Assembly: GCA_022376515.1 (NCBI GenBank)
Contig: WTXI01000159.1
Location: 21,630-85,629, forward strand
Source: Lactifluus volemus
Lineage: Eukaryota > Basidiomycota > Agaricomycetes > Russulales > Russulaceae
Direction of reading: 5' to 3'
DNA: 64,000 nucleotides
The notes beneath the pieces were generated by a model. It made no database searches, had not been told where the DNA came from, and saw nothing but the letters and a program-made list of their open reading frames with translations. The position numbers and the translations under genes were made by a program. Below, one piece after another: positions 1 through 11,984 of this stretch; position 1 is the first letter of the stretch; every line of letters starts with the position of its first letter.

Positions 1-1821
1 TCGGGCTCGGACGATCACACGATTCGTGTTTGGGATGCTGCAACAGGAACGGTGGTAGCAGGCCCGTTTACTGGACACGTCGGCACGGTCTTCTTTGTTA
101 CATTCTCACCAGACGGGAAACGTATCGCCTCTACCTCTGATGATTGCACGATTCGCATGTGGGATGCTGCAACCGGCGAGGTCGTAGCGGGCCCGTATAC
201 TGGACACACCGTTCTGGTCAGCTGTGTTGCATTCTCACCGCACGGGAAGCACATCGCTTCCGCCTCGTACGATCGCACCATTCGTGTGTGGGATACCGCA
301 ACAGGAAAGGTGGTAGCCGGCCCATTTACTGGACACACCGGTGCCATCTGCTCTATTGCATTCTCGCCGGACGGGAAACGCATCACCTCAGGCTCGCTCG
401 ATCGCACGATTTGCATCTGGGATTCTGCAACAGGTCAGATCGTAGCAGGCCCATTTACTGGACACACATCTTCCATATTTTCTATTTCAGTCTCACCTGA
501 CGGGCAGCGCATTGCCTCGGCCTCGGATGATCGCACGGTTTGCGTATGGCATCCCAGAAAAGGAGTGGCAGGGGCCTCGTTTACCGGACATACTCAATCG
601 ATCTTTTCTGTTGCACTCTCGCCAGATGGGCAACGGATAGCCTCAGCCTCTGCAGATTGCACAATTTGTGTGTGGGATGCCGCAACAGGAGAGCTCACAG
701 CAGGTCCGTTTACTGGTCACACCGATTGGGTCTATCTTGTTGCTTTCTCGCCTGAAGGGCAGCGGATCACCTCGGCCTCGCGAGATCACACGATTCGTGT
801 GTGGGATACCGCGACAGGAAATATTGTAGCGGGCCCTTTTACTGGACATTCCGATGCGGTCTACTCTGTTGTATTCTCGCCGGACGGACAACGCATCGCG
901 TCAGCCTCTGGAGATCGCACGGTTCGTGTGTGGGATGCCATCACTGGAGAGGTTGTAGTGGGCCCGTGTACTGGACACACTGATAGGGTCCGCTCTGTTG
1001 CATTCTCGCCGGACGGGAAGCGCATTGCCTCTGCCTCGAATGACTGCACGATCCGAGTATGGGATGCTGCGACAGGGGAGGTCGTAGCGGGCCCTTTTAA
1101 TGGTCACACTCAGTTCATCAGATCTGTCGCGTTTTCACCGGACGGGCAGAGAATCGCCTCAGCCTCGGGAGATCTCACTATTCGTGTGTGGGATTCTGCA
1201 TCAGGACAAGGACTAGTAGGCCCATTTACTGGACACGCCAGTACCGTGAATTCTGTCGCATTCTCACCGGATGGGCGGCGCATTGCATCGGCCTCGGACG
1301 ATCGCACGATTCGCTTGTGGGATTCTGCTACAGGTGTGGCTGTAGCGGGCCCGTTTATTGGACACACTGAATGGGTCAACTCGGGTTCGTTCTCACCAGA
1401 CGGGCAGCGGATCACTTCGGGCTCGGGAGATTGCACAATTCGCATGTGGGATGCCACAACAGGACATGATATTGTGGGCTCGTCTACCGGACTCACCCAT
1501 TCGACTAACTCTGGTGCGTCCACTTTTGATGGGCAGCCTATCACCTCGACCTTATAAGATCACACAATTCATATAGGGAAGCTCAGTGCAGAAGATATTG
1601 AGAGAGATCACTTTATGGACAAGTTCCCGGTCAATAGTGATGGATGGATGTATGGGGAAGATGAAGAACTCCTTTTATGGATTCCCCCCATTCACCGACC
1701 ATACCTTCATAAAGCTAACACAGTGTGGGTTGGTGGCAAAAACAGAACAGAGGTAGATCTCTCAAAATTTGTGTATGGATCAAATTGGACTATGGTATAT
1801 GTTCACAGTTCATCTAAATAG
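1..1821 (+). pseudogene. NLR copy A, 3' part: WD40 repeats and C-terminal tail, with a nonsense codon
   Basis: This is the end of the last exon of a NACHT-WD40 (STAND/NLR) gene; the 5' part lies outside the window. The frame starts inside WD40 repeat 3 and runs through repeat 14 with 43-residue units of the pattern [27 protein letters not shown]. It is followed by a degenerate 15th unit and the tail with the motifs [14 protein letters not shown] and [16 protein letters not shown]. Codon 1555-1557 is TAA where paralogs D and G have CAA, so about 88 C-terminal residues would be lost; the frame then continues to the TAG at 1819-1821. WD40 repeats of fungal NLRs form the ligand-sensing propeller (family knowledge). 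Copy A could be a truncated but working allele, a young pseudogene, or contain a sequencing error. Its repeats most resemble copy G. Confidence 0.85.
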
Positions 1822-3779
1822 AGTCACATGTATATATGCAAACTCCGATTAGTGAATCCTTCGAATTCAGTTAGCGCCACCGAGTCTGTCTGAGGATGGC
1901 CAATAGAGTAGTCCAGAAATCAAGCTATGAGAGCGTGTATCGTGTATCGTGTAGGAGTCGGTATGACAGCTGCAATTTGTATTTGGATGACATGACGATA
2001 ACATCAAATGAGTGGCTAGAGAAACGGAAGGTAAGGGTGTAAAATCGCGTTTGCAACTCCGAGGTTATAATGGGCACGCGAGGCAAAAACGAGAGGTAAC
2101 GAGGGATAGTAAGATCACACGAAGTTGGGGGACAAAGTGGGCAATCAATTGATGCCCCTACGACTGTCAATGGGTACAGAAGTACTTAGGCTACTGTACA
2201 AAAATATCATATGCTACTGCCCGAAATTGGCCGCTCGATTGGCCTGGGGTGACTACTGCATCACCTGCGAAATGAGACTGAGACACTAAATAAAAAAGGA
2301 TCTTGAAGCGAAAATGAAGGGATTATCATGATTACCGGCCGTGAGCGATCGCCCCCAACGGGGAGCGCCCGTTATCCGCGTCGGGTTACCCTCGGGGCGC
2401 CTTTGACATCGGCAGTCCCTTCCTCGAGCCCCTGCTCGCTCTGCGCATCGTCTTCTCCATCATCGGTACCCAACAGTCTTTCCCACTCCGCTATAACATT
2501 CCAGCAGGGTGACCGCAGACAAAATGAGAGTGGTGGTGGTACCACACACCTAGCGCTCCTCTCCCTCTACACCTTCACAGAGCCAATGGTTACACTCTCT
2601 AAAGTCTTGAAAACCCTGCCAAGATCCTCCCAGGTTTCTGAGAACGCGTCTTCACTGAGGTACCAGTGAATGAAAACCTGCTCTGAGTATAGCCACTGCC
2701 CAGTTGGGACCACTCGTCAGAAATGAAAGCTTTATTGGACAGCAAGCAGACTCTGCTAACCATGCGGATGGAATATATGCGGATGGTTTGAGGGCCATGT
2801 GAATCTTGGGGCTCGTGATAAGTTGACGAACCGGAGGGCGCGGCGGGTGTCTTGAGATGGAGATGGCTAATGGGGATCTAAGTGGAAAGTGGATCACGGG
2901 TATATGCGTTGAAATGTGGTGTGTGAGGTCACGGTATTGATTGGTGAAGGCACTGGAGGCCAATCGCAGTTCTTCTCTGATCGTGGTTGGAAGTTGCGAA
3001 GCAACCCAATCTGGGTAACACCATGCTTATCTGACTCACTTCTCCTCTGGCAGTGAGACCGCGTTCGTGTAAGTGACGTGGCATAACGTACGTCGTTTTC
3101 GCACGACCATGAACGTCGCGTACGCCACCTTCTTCAGTACGGGTGACCAAGGGCCGATGACGATGTACGAAGCTTTTCAAGTAGCATTTATTTGTATCTT
3201 TTATATTTCTCTCCACGTCGGGATCTTAAAACCTCAAGGCAGACACTAGACCGTCATTCTTTCCCAAGCGACTTTAGGTGCCTGGATGGGCGAGAGTCAA
3301 ATGGTAATAATATAGCCGTTGCTCGACGAGGACGGCTCCTACGCTCACGTGACACTCACAGCTCAAGGGTGCCAAAACCCGACCCGAGCCTTTCCTTTAC
3401 TGCTACACTTCACCCCAACGCGTTGTCGAGCTCGCGTATGGCCCCAATGTGCCCCAGCTTTTATCTGATCTGTGATGTGCGATGATGTGACCTTCATACT
3501 AGTAGGTCACAGATGAGCATCTTCAAATGGCATACCTGACCATAGGTACAGACTCCGGATCGGGGTGCTTGAGGCACAAACTGTTCTGCAGTTGAAACGG
3601 GTCCCTCCGGAGAATCCAAGACATCGTGCAAGTGTTCATCGCAAGTTGGGGCGCGGCGTGCGCAACGTGACCCGCATGGGTGCTTGTAATGATCAACTAC
3701 CCATCCCCAATTCATCAGCTTCCCCTCCGGCCCTCCAACATCTCCCACCGTACTAGTACTATCGAATTAAAATACTCCC

Positions 3780-4790
3780 TTGCAAACGCAGTTGCACGAT
3801 GGCGCAGACCTAAGTCGGCATGTCGGGCGACTGGGACTCTCCAAGCATCTAGGTACCGGCCTTGTCAGCACATTGTTGGGCAACATGAGACCATGATCTC
3901 ACACTGATAGGTTCGGTGATGAAATGGTTGCATAGGTCAATATGCTTGGTTAGATCTCACTATTTATCGTCTGTGGTGCGCTTCAGTGCGTCTGGTAGTC
4001 GTAGAGTAACATAATTGTGATATGAAGTTATGGATACAAGCTCTCCTGCTAGGCGTGGAGCCAGACAACCTCCTTTTCAGCATGTGTCACCATCACGTCC
4101 TGACTCTGCAGTTGAGAGCGTCACAAGATCTTGCTCATGTGAACTCCGAGGACCGCCTTCCATCAATAAAAATACGTGCCCAGACATGGCGTGCCGGTGC
4201 GGCTGCGTACGAGTAACAAGTTGGCGTCTGTGCAACCGTACAAGGCGTGGCGTCTCCGCAGAAGGTGAGGTCGAGGTCCTTGGTGCCAGAAAGGTATCAG
4301 AAGATCGGCTTGACTTCCAATGGGTGCTCCCCCGGATTATCGATAAGGTGGATACGGTGAAATCTATGTCTGGTCGTGTGGCTACCGCAGCGTGCATGAG
4401 ACTCCCGATCGCCTTGGTGGCCTCGCGGTAGCGTGAATCCTTCTTTCAGTAACGTGGGATGGATCTGAGGGGATGTCGTCCTTCGGATAAACTGCGTTCG
4501 GCAGCATGGGAGTTTTCTGCAACTTGGAGTCGGCGAGCCCGAAGCGTTTGATGATGATGTATGCTGCCTAAAGGGTGAGATAGCGCGTTCTGAGCGATCT
4601 CGATCATGAACCGTATAAGCCAATGAATCAGAGTCGTGCCCAGGTCTGGGAGAGCGTCACGTTAATGCGCGTGGAGAGCATCAGGACATCATCAATATAA
4701 CTTCTGATCTGCGGCGGAAACCCGGGTTGCTTGTGTGAGGCAAAAACCGAAATCTGTGAGAGCCGTCGAAAGTGGCTATTTCAGTTTTTC
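3780..4790 (-). mobile_element. Degenerate Ty1/copia pol remnant (reverse transcriptase end and RNase H)
   Basis: Read on the minus strand, broken frames give typical copia RT-RNase H landmarks in the right order. These are a YIDDV-like RT motif near 4700, then SKDDIPSDPS-like linker sequence, LMHAAVATRPDIDFTVSTLS near 4350, SGHVFLL, LVTLSTAES near 4110, TKHIDL near 3935 and a worn PNNVLT-like segment near 3860. No LTRs, integrase or gag are visible, and every frame is interrupted. The same remnant occurs in the other copies of spacers I and III, so it was present before those duplications. Confidence 0.75.
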
Positions 4791-6238
4791 AGGCGGTCAA
4801 CTGAAGTGAGTTAGTGAGTTCTTCAATCACTTGACGCGACGTACGCATCCCGATACTGCGCGCTTAGTGTGAGTTGCTCGGAAGTGAATCTGATGCAATT
4901 TTAGCAATTTAGTAAGGGTCTCAAACCAAAGGAAATACAGAAGAAAATGAAGACACTGCAGCGAAACCACGCTGTCGAAGCTGGCGGGAACGATCACATG
5001 CACACGACTCGGAGGAAGCAGAACGATTGCCTATGTAACGAGGTAGGATGCAAGCTCAGCTTTTTTTAGAAGACAAATGACATCGTTAGATAGCGTACAT
5101 TATATCTCCATGTCGGTTCCGAATAAAGCCACCCTTTCGTCTTCCACTGGCACCCGCCATTGAGATGGTTAGGTAGTCATCCAGCAAACCCGTCCGGGCG
5201 ACATGTTCCATCACCGTTTCCCTTCTGTAGTTTCTCACGCCGCTGACGTCGATCCTGAGAGTGGGCAGCTGTTAGCTGCTGCGGGTGACGGTGAAGGAAG
5301 GTCAGAGGTAAAGACAAGCGGTCGGAAGAGGCCTCAGCGCTCCGTGATTTGCTATGGTACCCAAACTCCGACGTCCGCTCCGAGTCCTCTCACCTGGGCC
5401 TGCGTCCTTCCTGGTCTCACTCACCGGTTGCTTGCTGTTCATTTCGTTAGTCGTTGACTCGCCCAGTCTCCCCAACCATCCTTGCTTCCTATAAAACCAT
5501 CTCCGTCGCTAGATGTCCGCCTTCCTGCTGACCCAACTCTGAGCAAACGAAAGTGGAATTCGCAAGAATGCGAGGGAGCAAAGAGGCAACTTATAAGGGG
5601 TCAACTCGCGCGGCAACGACGCCTGCGCGAAGATTCGTCCTTTCTGCAGTCCGTGGGCTCCGATGCGTCTAGCCCTGGAAATGCCCAAGATACCCTTGTA
5701 CTGTCCGGAATGTAGCAGCTGCAGACAATCGCTATACTCTACCGTTACCACTGCCAAGCACGAGACATATCTAGCTTCCTCAGGCTTCACCAGGGGCACG
5801 CACTCGACAAGCGACGAAGTCAAATTCCCCAGTGGTGCCCTAGCCGCACCCTTCGGATTCGTCAACCTCTCGAAGGGTCAGCGTATCAACTTTCGCTAGG
5901 GCATAGTTTTAAGGCATGGGCCACTTGCATTGAAATTATCTACTTTAAAGGATAAAGGGAACTGGATGTACGAGGATTCATCTGATTCAGGACCATAGTC
6001 AGTCGTTCAGTGGAGGGCATCTTCATTGTATACGGGACTATGTAATTAACTGTCATAATTCATCTTTTCTCCCGCACCGTGTACCATACCACGCTTGCTC
6101 ATATGAAGGTGAATAAGCGATTACGTTTAGATTTGGCTTCGACCTCGCAAGCATCCCCCAAACCCAGGTCTTCAGCCAAATGGCCCTTGCATATGCCAGC
6201 GTGCGAGTAAGAATCTGCTCTGGCATAACTCCACCAAA

Positions 6239-6579
6239 TTGGCCTACTCGCGTGAGGGTTGCCAGTGCGCTTCCACTGGCAGGTGTCAACGTAACTGTTG
6301 TTGGTTGTTTGTTCCCAACAATGAAGCGCCCTCAGAGTCGGGGCTGCCAACAGCAGCGCAAGTGCTTGTCTCAACTTCTCACTTCAGTCTACGATGGCTC
6401 TTCCACAACCGAATACGTATGCCAACGTCTTTCACACCTGATGCCGATGTTCCCGTTAACCATTACCATAGCCCAGATCCTCCAAACTCCGGAATCGGGT
6501 ACATCAGTCACTCCATCCTCGTTTTCGATTCTAGTATTTACTCAGATAATTGCCTTTGATTAGTGCGATCAGCGATCAG
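6239..6579 (+). other. Conserved block immediately upstream of the C2 exon (candidate 5' exons/promoter, gene B)
   Basis: A block of roughly 300 bases, from about the TGTTTGTTCCCAA motif to the C2 exon, is similar upstream of all six gene starts (B, C, D, E, F, G) although the farther spacers differ. In D two plausible introns lie in it: 22504-22558 (55 nt, TTAAC branch point) and 22621-22666 (46 nt, donor GTATGT). Equivalent sites are here in B. With both removed, one frame joins in phase to the C2 exon in D. Whether this is coding or 5' UTR is unresolved. Confidence 0.4.
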
Positions 6580-9500
6580 GCCAGCGAAATGCAATCGAGT
6601 ATACCCCAGCTCGAGGTCACTGGTACCTATCTTAGTAATTCTACTCTGATAATTACTAAATCTCTCCCTCTTGTCAGTCCTAAGGGCCCACAATCTTCCT
6701 CGTCTTAAAGTCCTCCCGGGTAAAGAGAGACATTTTTATGTTACAGTGGCCAACGGGAAGAATACATGGCAGACACGATCGAGGCAGAGCGTAGCGCAGC
6801 ACGTGGAGTGGAACGAAAAAGTTGATGCATTGTGAGAGCTGCTACTGTCGGACTTTTATGCCCATGTCCAACTGACTCTCCTGCAGTGCTTTACCACCAC
6901 TCTCCAGTGTTACAATATCTCTCTATGCGAAGAGGACCGTGCGGACAGACATCCTTATCGGAAGGCAGGAGGTCACTTGCGAAGCTCGACGCGGTCCGTC
7001 TATTCCTTCGAATCCTTACTCGTGCGCTTGCTGAGCGTCCTACATGTAGAACTCGAGATTATATTCAGCAGTGGTGATGGACATTTAAGAGAGCCGGCCA
7101 TACTCCTGTTAACTATCTCCGCGTCGACGAACTCTCTAAATGCGGTAGCCACTAGCCCAAGTCCTACAACGACAGCACTGGACAATCCTGGCGCTGAAGA
7201 AGCTGGTGCACGTCCTGGTGACCTTCCTACCGGGGGTAATACTCTTGTGGGACCAGTACAAGATGGTCACACGGAGATCTCACGTACTGTCGATCGTGCC
7301 GAGGAAGCCATGAAAGGTATGGATACGATGACCGCATGGGAGGGTGCCATTGGTGTTGTCAAGCAAGTACTCGACACTATCGGTCCAATCGCAGATGTAT
7401 GTCTCATCGATTTTCCACATCCGTTGCTTTGCTGAGCTAGCCTTTGCGCTTCAGTTGCTCCCCCATGCACAGCTAGCATGGAAACTGCTCTCAAAGATTC
7501 CCGAGGTGTGTCTCCGTGCTCTGTCGGAGGATATCGATGGTCCAATCTTTTTCTGCCGTCAGACTTTGCTACTCCAGTTGAAGCGTGACGACAACGTCAG
7601 AACATTACTTCAGGCAATCCTGGACGCGTTTGACTTTGCAAAGAAAGCGGACGTTCTGAGGAACATGGACCCGGAGTCTACGCAACCGAAAATCCTGGAT
7701 GAGATGCTGGAGTGTGTCTCGGAATGTGCCAATTTATCACATCGTATGCGGAGGATGTGCAAGTCGGTACGCCGTCCTGACCTCTCTGCGGTCATTCATC
7801 ATAATAATTTGATTTAGGAAAGCGGACTTTGAAGAATGTTGTCCGCCAGGTTGATGCGAGAATTGATGAGTATCGCACAAACCTTGCTCGACTGCGAGAT
7901 AATTTCCTCGCGAGTACTGCTGTCGTCACTGGGATTGCTGTACTAGAAGCTGGTGCGTAGTCCTAAAGTAATAGGATTGTCGGATAATCTTCCTGACGAG
8001 GGCCACACAGAATTGGACGCAAAAATCAGAGAATTGCCTTGTAAAGGAGGCTGGCGATATGGCAATGGGAAGCGCTGTCTTCCGGGCACACGCGAAGACT
8101 TTCTGGATCATATCGTCAAGTGGGTCGAGAGTCCTGAATCTCAACGTGGGCTCGTGCTCCTCGGCCAAGCAGGCACAGGAAAGTCTTCAATCGCACATGA
8201 ATCGCACGCCTATTCCAGAATAAGTGCTGTGCATTTACTTCGCATTTTTGCGGAAAGAGGGATCCAAGGATGAAGCTTACCAGCTGTTCACGACACTCGC
8301 TCGCGATCTCTCCGATCGCTATCATCCGTTCAAATTAGCGCTCGGGAGGTACTGAAGAATGATCCGTCTCTTCGTATACTCCACATTATCGCACACTCTT
8401 CGAATCCCTTCTCCTCGAACCAGTCAAGAACATTCAGTTCACCGACCCAATCCTTATTGTCATCGATGCGTTGGACGAGAGTGGCGATGCAATCGGTCAA
8501 GTCGGGTTGCACAAGTTTCTAGCTCAACATCTGTTCGAGTTGCCATCCAATTTCCGTATCCTCATCACCTCGAGGCCGGAGAACGGCGTCGAACATGCGT
8601 TCTGTAATGCGTTGTCCGTACGCACCCTCTATATGGATGATCACAAACTGGCTGCAAAAACGGAGCAAGATATTGGGTTATATCTCCGGGGCGAACTCCC
8701 TTTGGTCTTGTTCGAACGACATGGTGTTGAACTCGCAAAGGCAGCAGAAGGATTGTTTCAGTGGGCAGCCGTTGCCTCCGGGCTAATAAACAATCCTCCT
8801 CCTAGCTTTGGGTTTAGCAAGAAGCAGGTGATACAGCGTCTATTGGGGCACTCTCGAGGTCGGGATGGGCAAGATCCTTTGGACCAGCTATATGGAGAGG
8901 TTCTGGAAGGGTACTTCAAGCCGGTTGCAGCACAGATCCTATTTCGTTCCGTGATGGGGCAGCTTTTTGCTGCTCTTGTTCCGCTTTCCATCCGCTCTTT
9001 GACTACTCTGCGACGATATGCACCCCAGGGTGACCCCGAGGACCCTGACCTCGAGGATTCGGAATGCGTTGTCGAGATGCTCCGTCACCTTGGCTCACTT
9101 CTCAGTAACGTGACCTCATCCGACGATACCCTCCCGATCATCCCTCTCCACACCTCATTTCGTGACTTCCTGGCCGATGAGAAGAGTGGGGCATTCCACA
9201 TCGACCTTGGCAGGGCTCACCGTCAGCTGGCACATTCCTGTCTTGGATTAATGGTGAATGAGCTCAAGTTCAACATTTGCAAACTGGAATCGTCATATTT
9301 CGCCAACAGGGATCTTCCAGACCTTGAATCTCGAATTTCAGAATACATTCCACCCGCTTTATCGTATGCGTGCATTTTCTGGGGCGATCATTTAGAACGT
9401 CTTGGTATTGAACAGGACCTCTTCCCAAAACTTCGATTGCTGTTCGAGACGACGTTTCTTTTTTGGCTGGAAGTGCTTAGCATCAAGAGCAGTGTCGGTC

Positions 9501-11984
9501 TTGCGTCACGGGCATTGGCATCCCTGAACACATGGTTGCGGTCTGATCAGCAGAAGGTAGGCGGCTCTAATCATGTTATATGACATGTAGTAACTCTTGG
9601 GTACAATTTCAGCAATCATTCCAATCGGAGGTTGAGAATCTGTTGGCATTAGTCGACGATGGGTTCGCTTTTGTGCGGTATTTTGGGACGGCTATATCAA
9701 GAAGCGTCCCGCATATATATATATCTGCACTCCCTTTTGCGCCATCCTCTTCCCGCATCGTCGAGCACCACCTTCACCTATTCCCCCATACATTGGTGTT
9801 GAGACGCGGACAGTTATCTGATTGGCCAGCATTGGAAATGACTATTCAAGCACATGACGGAGAAGTCGAGTCTGTTGTATTCTCGCCAGACGGGCAGCGG
9901 ATCGCCTCAGGCTCGCGAGATTGCACGATTCGGGTGTGGGATGCTACGACGGGGGAAGTTGTAGCGGGACCGTTTACTGGACACACCAAAGATGTCTTCT
10001 CTGTCGCATTCTCGCCTGACGGGAAACGCATCGCCTCGGCCTCGGAGGACTGCACGATTTGCGTGTGGGATGCTGCCACAGGAGAGGTCGTAGCGGGACC
10101 ATTTAATGGACACACGGATTGGGTCAGATGCGTTGCATTCTCACCGAACGGGCAATACATCGCCTCAGCCTCGGACGATCGCACGATTCGTATTTGGGAT
10201 GCCGCAACTGGAGAGGTCATAGCAGGCCCATTTATTGGACACATCGACGAGGTTTTCTTTGTTACATTCTCACCAGACGGGAAACGTATCGCCTCTGCCT
10301 CTGATGATTGCACGATTCGCATGTGGGATGCTGCTACTGGAGAGGTCGCAGCAGGCCCGTATACTGGACACACCGAACCGGTCCGCTGTGTTGCATTCTC
10401 ACCGGACGGGAAGCATGTCGCTTCGGCCTCTGACGATCGCACCATTCGTGTGTGGGATACCGCAACAGCAATAGTGGTAGCTGGTCCATTTACTGGACAC
10501 ACCGGTGCCATCTACTCTATTGCATTCTCGCCGGACGGGAAATGCATCACCTCAGGCTCGCTCGATCGCACGATTTGCGTTTGGGATTCCGCAACAGGTC
10601 AGATCGTAGCAGGCCCATTTACTGGACACACAGCTTCCATATTTTCTATTTCAGTCTCACCTGACGGGCAGCGCATTGCCTCGGCCTCGGATGATCGCAC
10701 GGTTTGCGTGTGGCATCCCAGAGAAGGAGTGGCAGGGGCCTCGTTTACCGGACATACCCAATCGATCTTTTCTGTTGCACTCTCACCAGATGGGCAACGG
10801 ATAGCCTCGGCCTCTGCAGATTGCACAATTTGTGTGTGGGATGCCGCAACAGGAGAGCTCACAGCAGGTCCGTTTACTGGTCACACTGATTGGGTCCTTT
10901 TTGTTGTGTTCTCGCCTGAAGGGCAGCGGATCGCCTCGGCCTCGCGAGATCGCACGATTCACGCGTGGATACTGCGACAGGCAATGTTATAGCGGGCCTT
11001 TTTACTGGACATACCGATGAGGTCAACTCTGTTGCATTCTCGCCGGACGGACAACGCATCGCTTCGGCTTCGGACGATCTGACGATTCGTGTGTGGGAAG
11101 CCAGGACGGGAGAGGTTGTAGTGGGCCCGATTACTGGACACACTGAGGCAGTCCGCTCTGTTGCATTCTCGCCAGACGGGAAGCGCATCGCCTCTGCCTC
11201 GGATGACTGCACGATTCGTGTATGGGATGCTGCGACAGGGCAGGTCGTAGCGGGCCCTTTTAATGGTCACACTCACTTAATCACATCTGTCGCGTTTTCA
11301 CCGGACGGGCAGCGAATCGCCTCAGCCTCGGGAGATCACACGATTCGTGTGTGGGATTCTGTGACAGGACAAGAAGTAGTAGGCCCTGCTCCTGAACACG
11401 CCGATTGCGTCAACTGTGTTGCACTCTCACCGGATGGGCGGTGCATTGCATCGGCCTCGGACGATCGCACGATTCGTCTGTGGGATTCTGCTACAGGTGT
11501 GGCCGTAGCGGCCCCGTTCCTTGGACACACTGAATGGGTCCACTCGGTTGCATTCTCACCAGACAGGCAGCGGATCGTTTCTGCCTCGGGAGATTGCACG
11601 ATTCGCATGTGGGATGTCACAACAAGACTAGATGTTGTGGGCTCGTCTACCGGACTCACGCAATCGACTAACTCTGGTACGTCCACTTTTGATGGGCAGC
11701 CTATCACCTCGACCTTACGAGATCACACGATTCATGTAGGGAAGCTCAGAGCAGAATATATCGAGAAAGATCACTTTATGGAGAAATTCTTGGTCAATAG
11801 TGATGGGTGGATGTATGGGGAAGATAAAGAACTCCTTTTGTGGATTCCTCCCATTCACCGGCCATATCTTCATAAAGCTAACACAGTCTGGGTTGCTGGC
11901 AAAGATAGAACGGAGGTAGATCTGTCGAATTTTGTGTATGGATTACATTGGGCTATGGTATACATTCACAACTCATCTGAATAG
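6580..11984 (+). pseudogene. NLR copy B (C2-like/helical/NACHT/WD40), frameshifted
   Basis: It has the same eight-exon plan as D: exons about 6580-6622, 6678-6831, 6887-6993, 7050-7396, 7455-7766, 7818-7952, 8011-9556 and 9613-11984. Here the C2 exon has an ATG at 6589. The Walker A motif GQAGTGKS (near 8160), Walker [14 protein letters not shown] (near 8455) and ITSRPE remain. Several single-base losses break the frame: near 7736 (helical exon), at about 8202, 8230, 8346 and 8380 (NACHT), and near 10970 between WD40 repeats 9 and 10. Exon 4 has lost 9 bases in frame. Fourteen WD40 repeats plus the degenerate one are still countable, and the tail ends at 11984. Most likely a recent pseudogene; assembly indels are an alternative. 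By tail sequence it pairs with copy E, its positional partner. Confidence 0.85.

Larger units (their letters stand above)
1822..6579. other. Spacer type I, first copy
   Basis: No intact gene is seen in this 4.8-kb spacer. It matches 28089-32336 and, up to about 3290, 57858-59335. The part from about 2680 to 3380 is missing from the second copy. A minus-strand copia remnant lies at about 3780-4790. A TATAAAA motif (near 5490) precedes a small stretch (5500-5900) that is conserved in both I copies but not recognisable. The last 340 bases form a block that is similar upstream of every NLR copy and probably holds its 5' exons and promoter. The short open frames elsewhere differ between copies by indels and do not look coding. 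Confidence 0.6.

Noticed and set aside
5509..5865. 118-codon minus-strand frame conserved in both spacer I copies (also 31277-31609)
   Set aside because: Conservation is explained by recent duplication; the region is deleted from spacer III copies and shows no recognisable domain.
7344..7817. Separate genes for the helical pieces near the NLR 5' ends
   Set aside because: They are exons 4-6 of the NLR gene joined by short introns with consistent phase, not independent genes.
9846..10511. Long minus-strand frames opposite the WD40 exons
   Set aside because: These are antisense shadows of the 129-bp coding repeat; they recur opposite every WD40 copy and follow its period.
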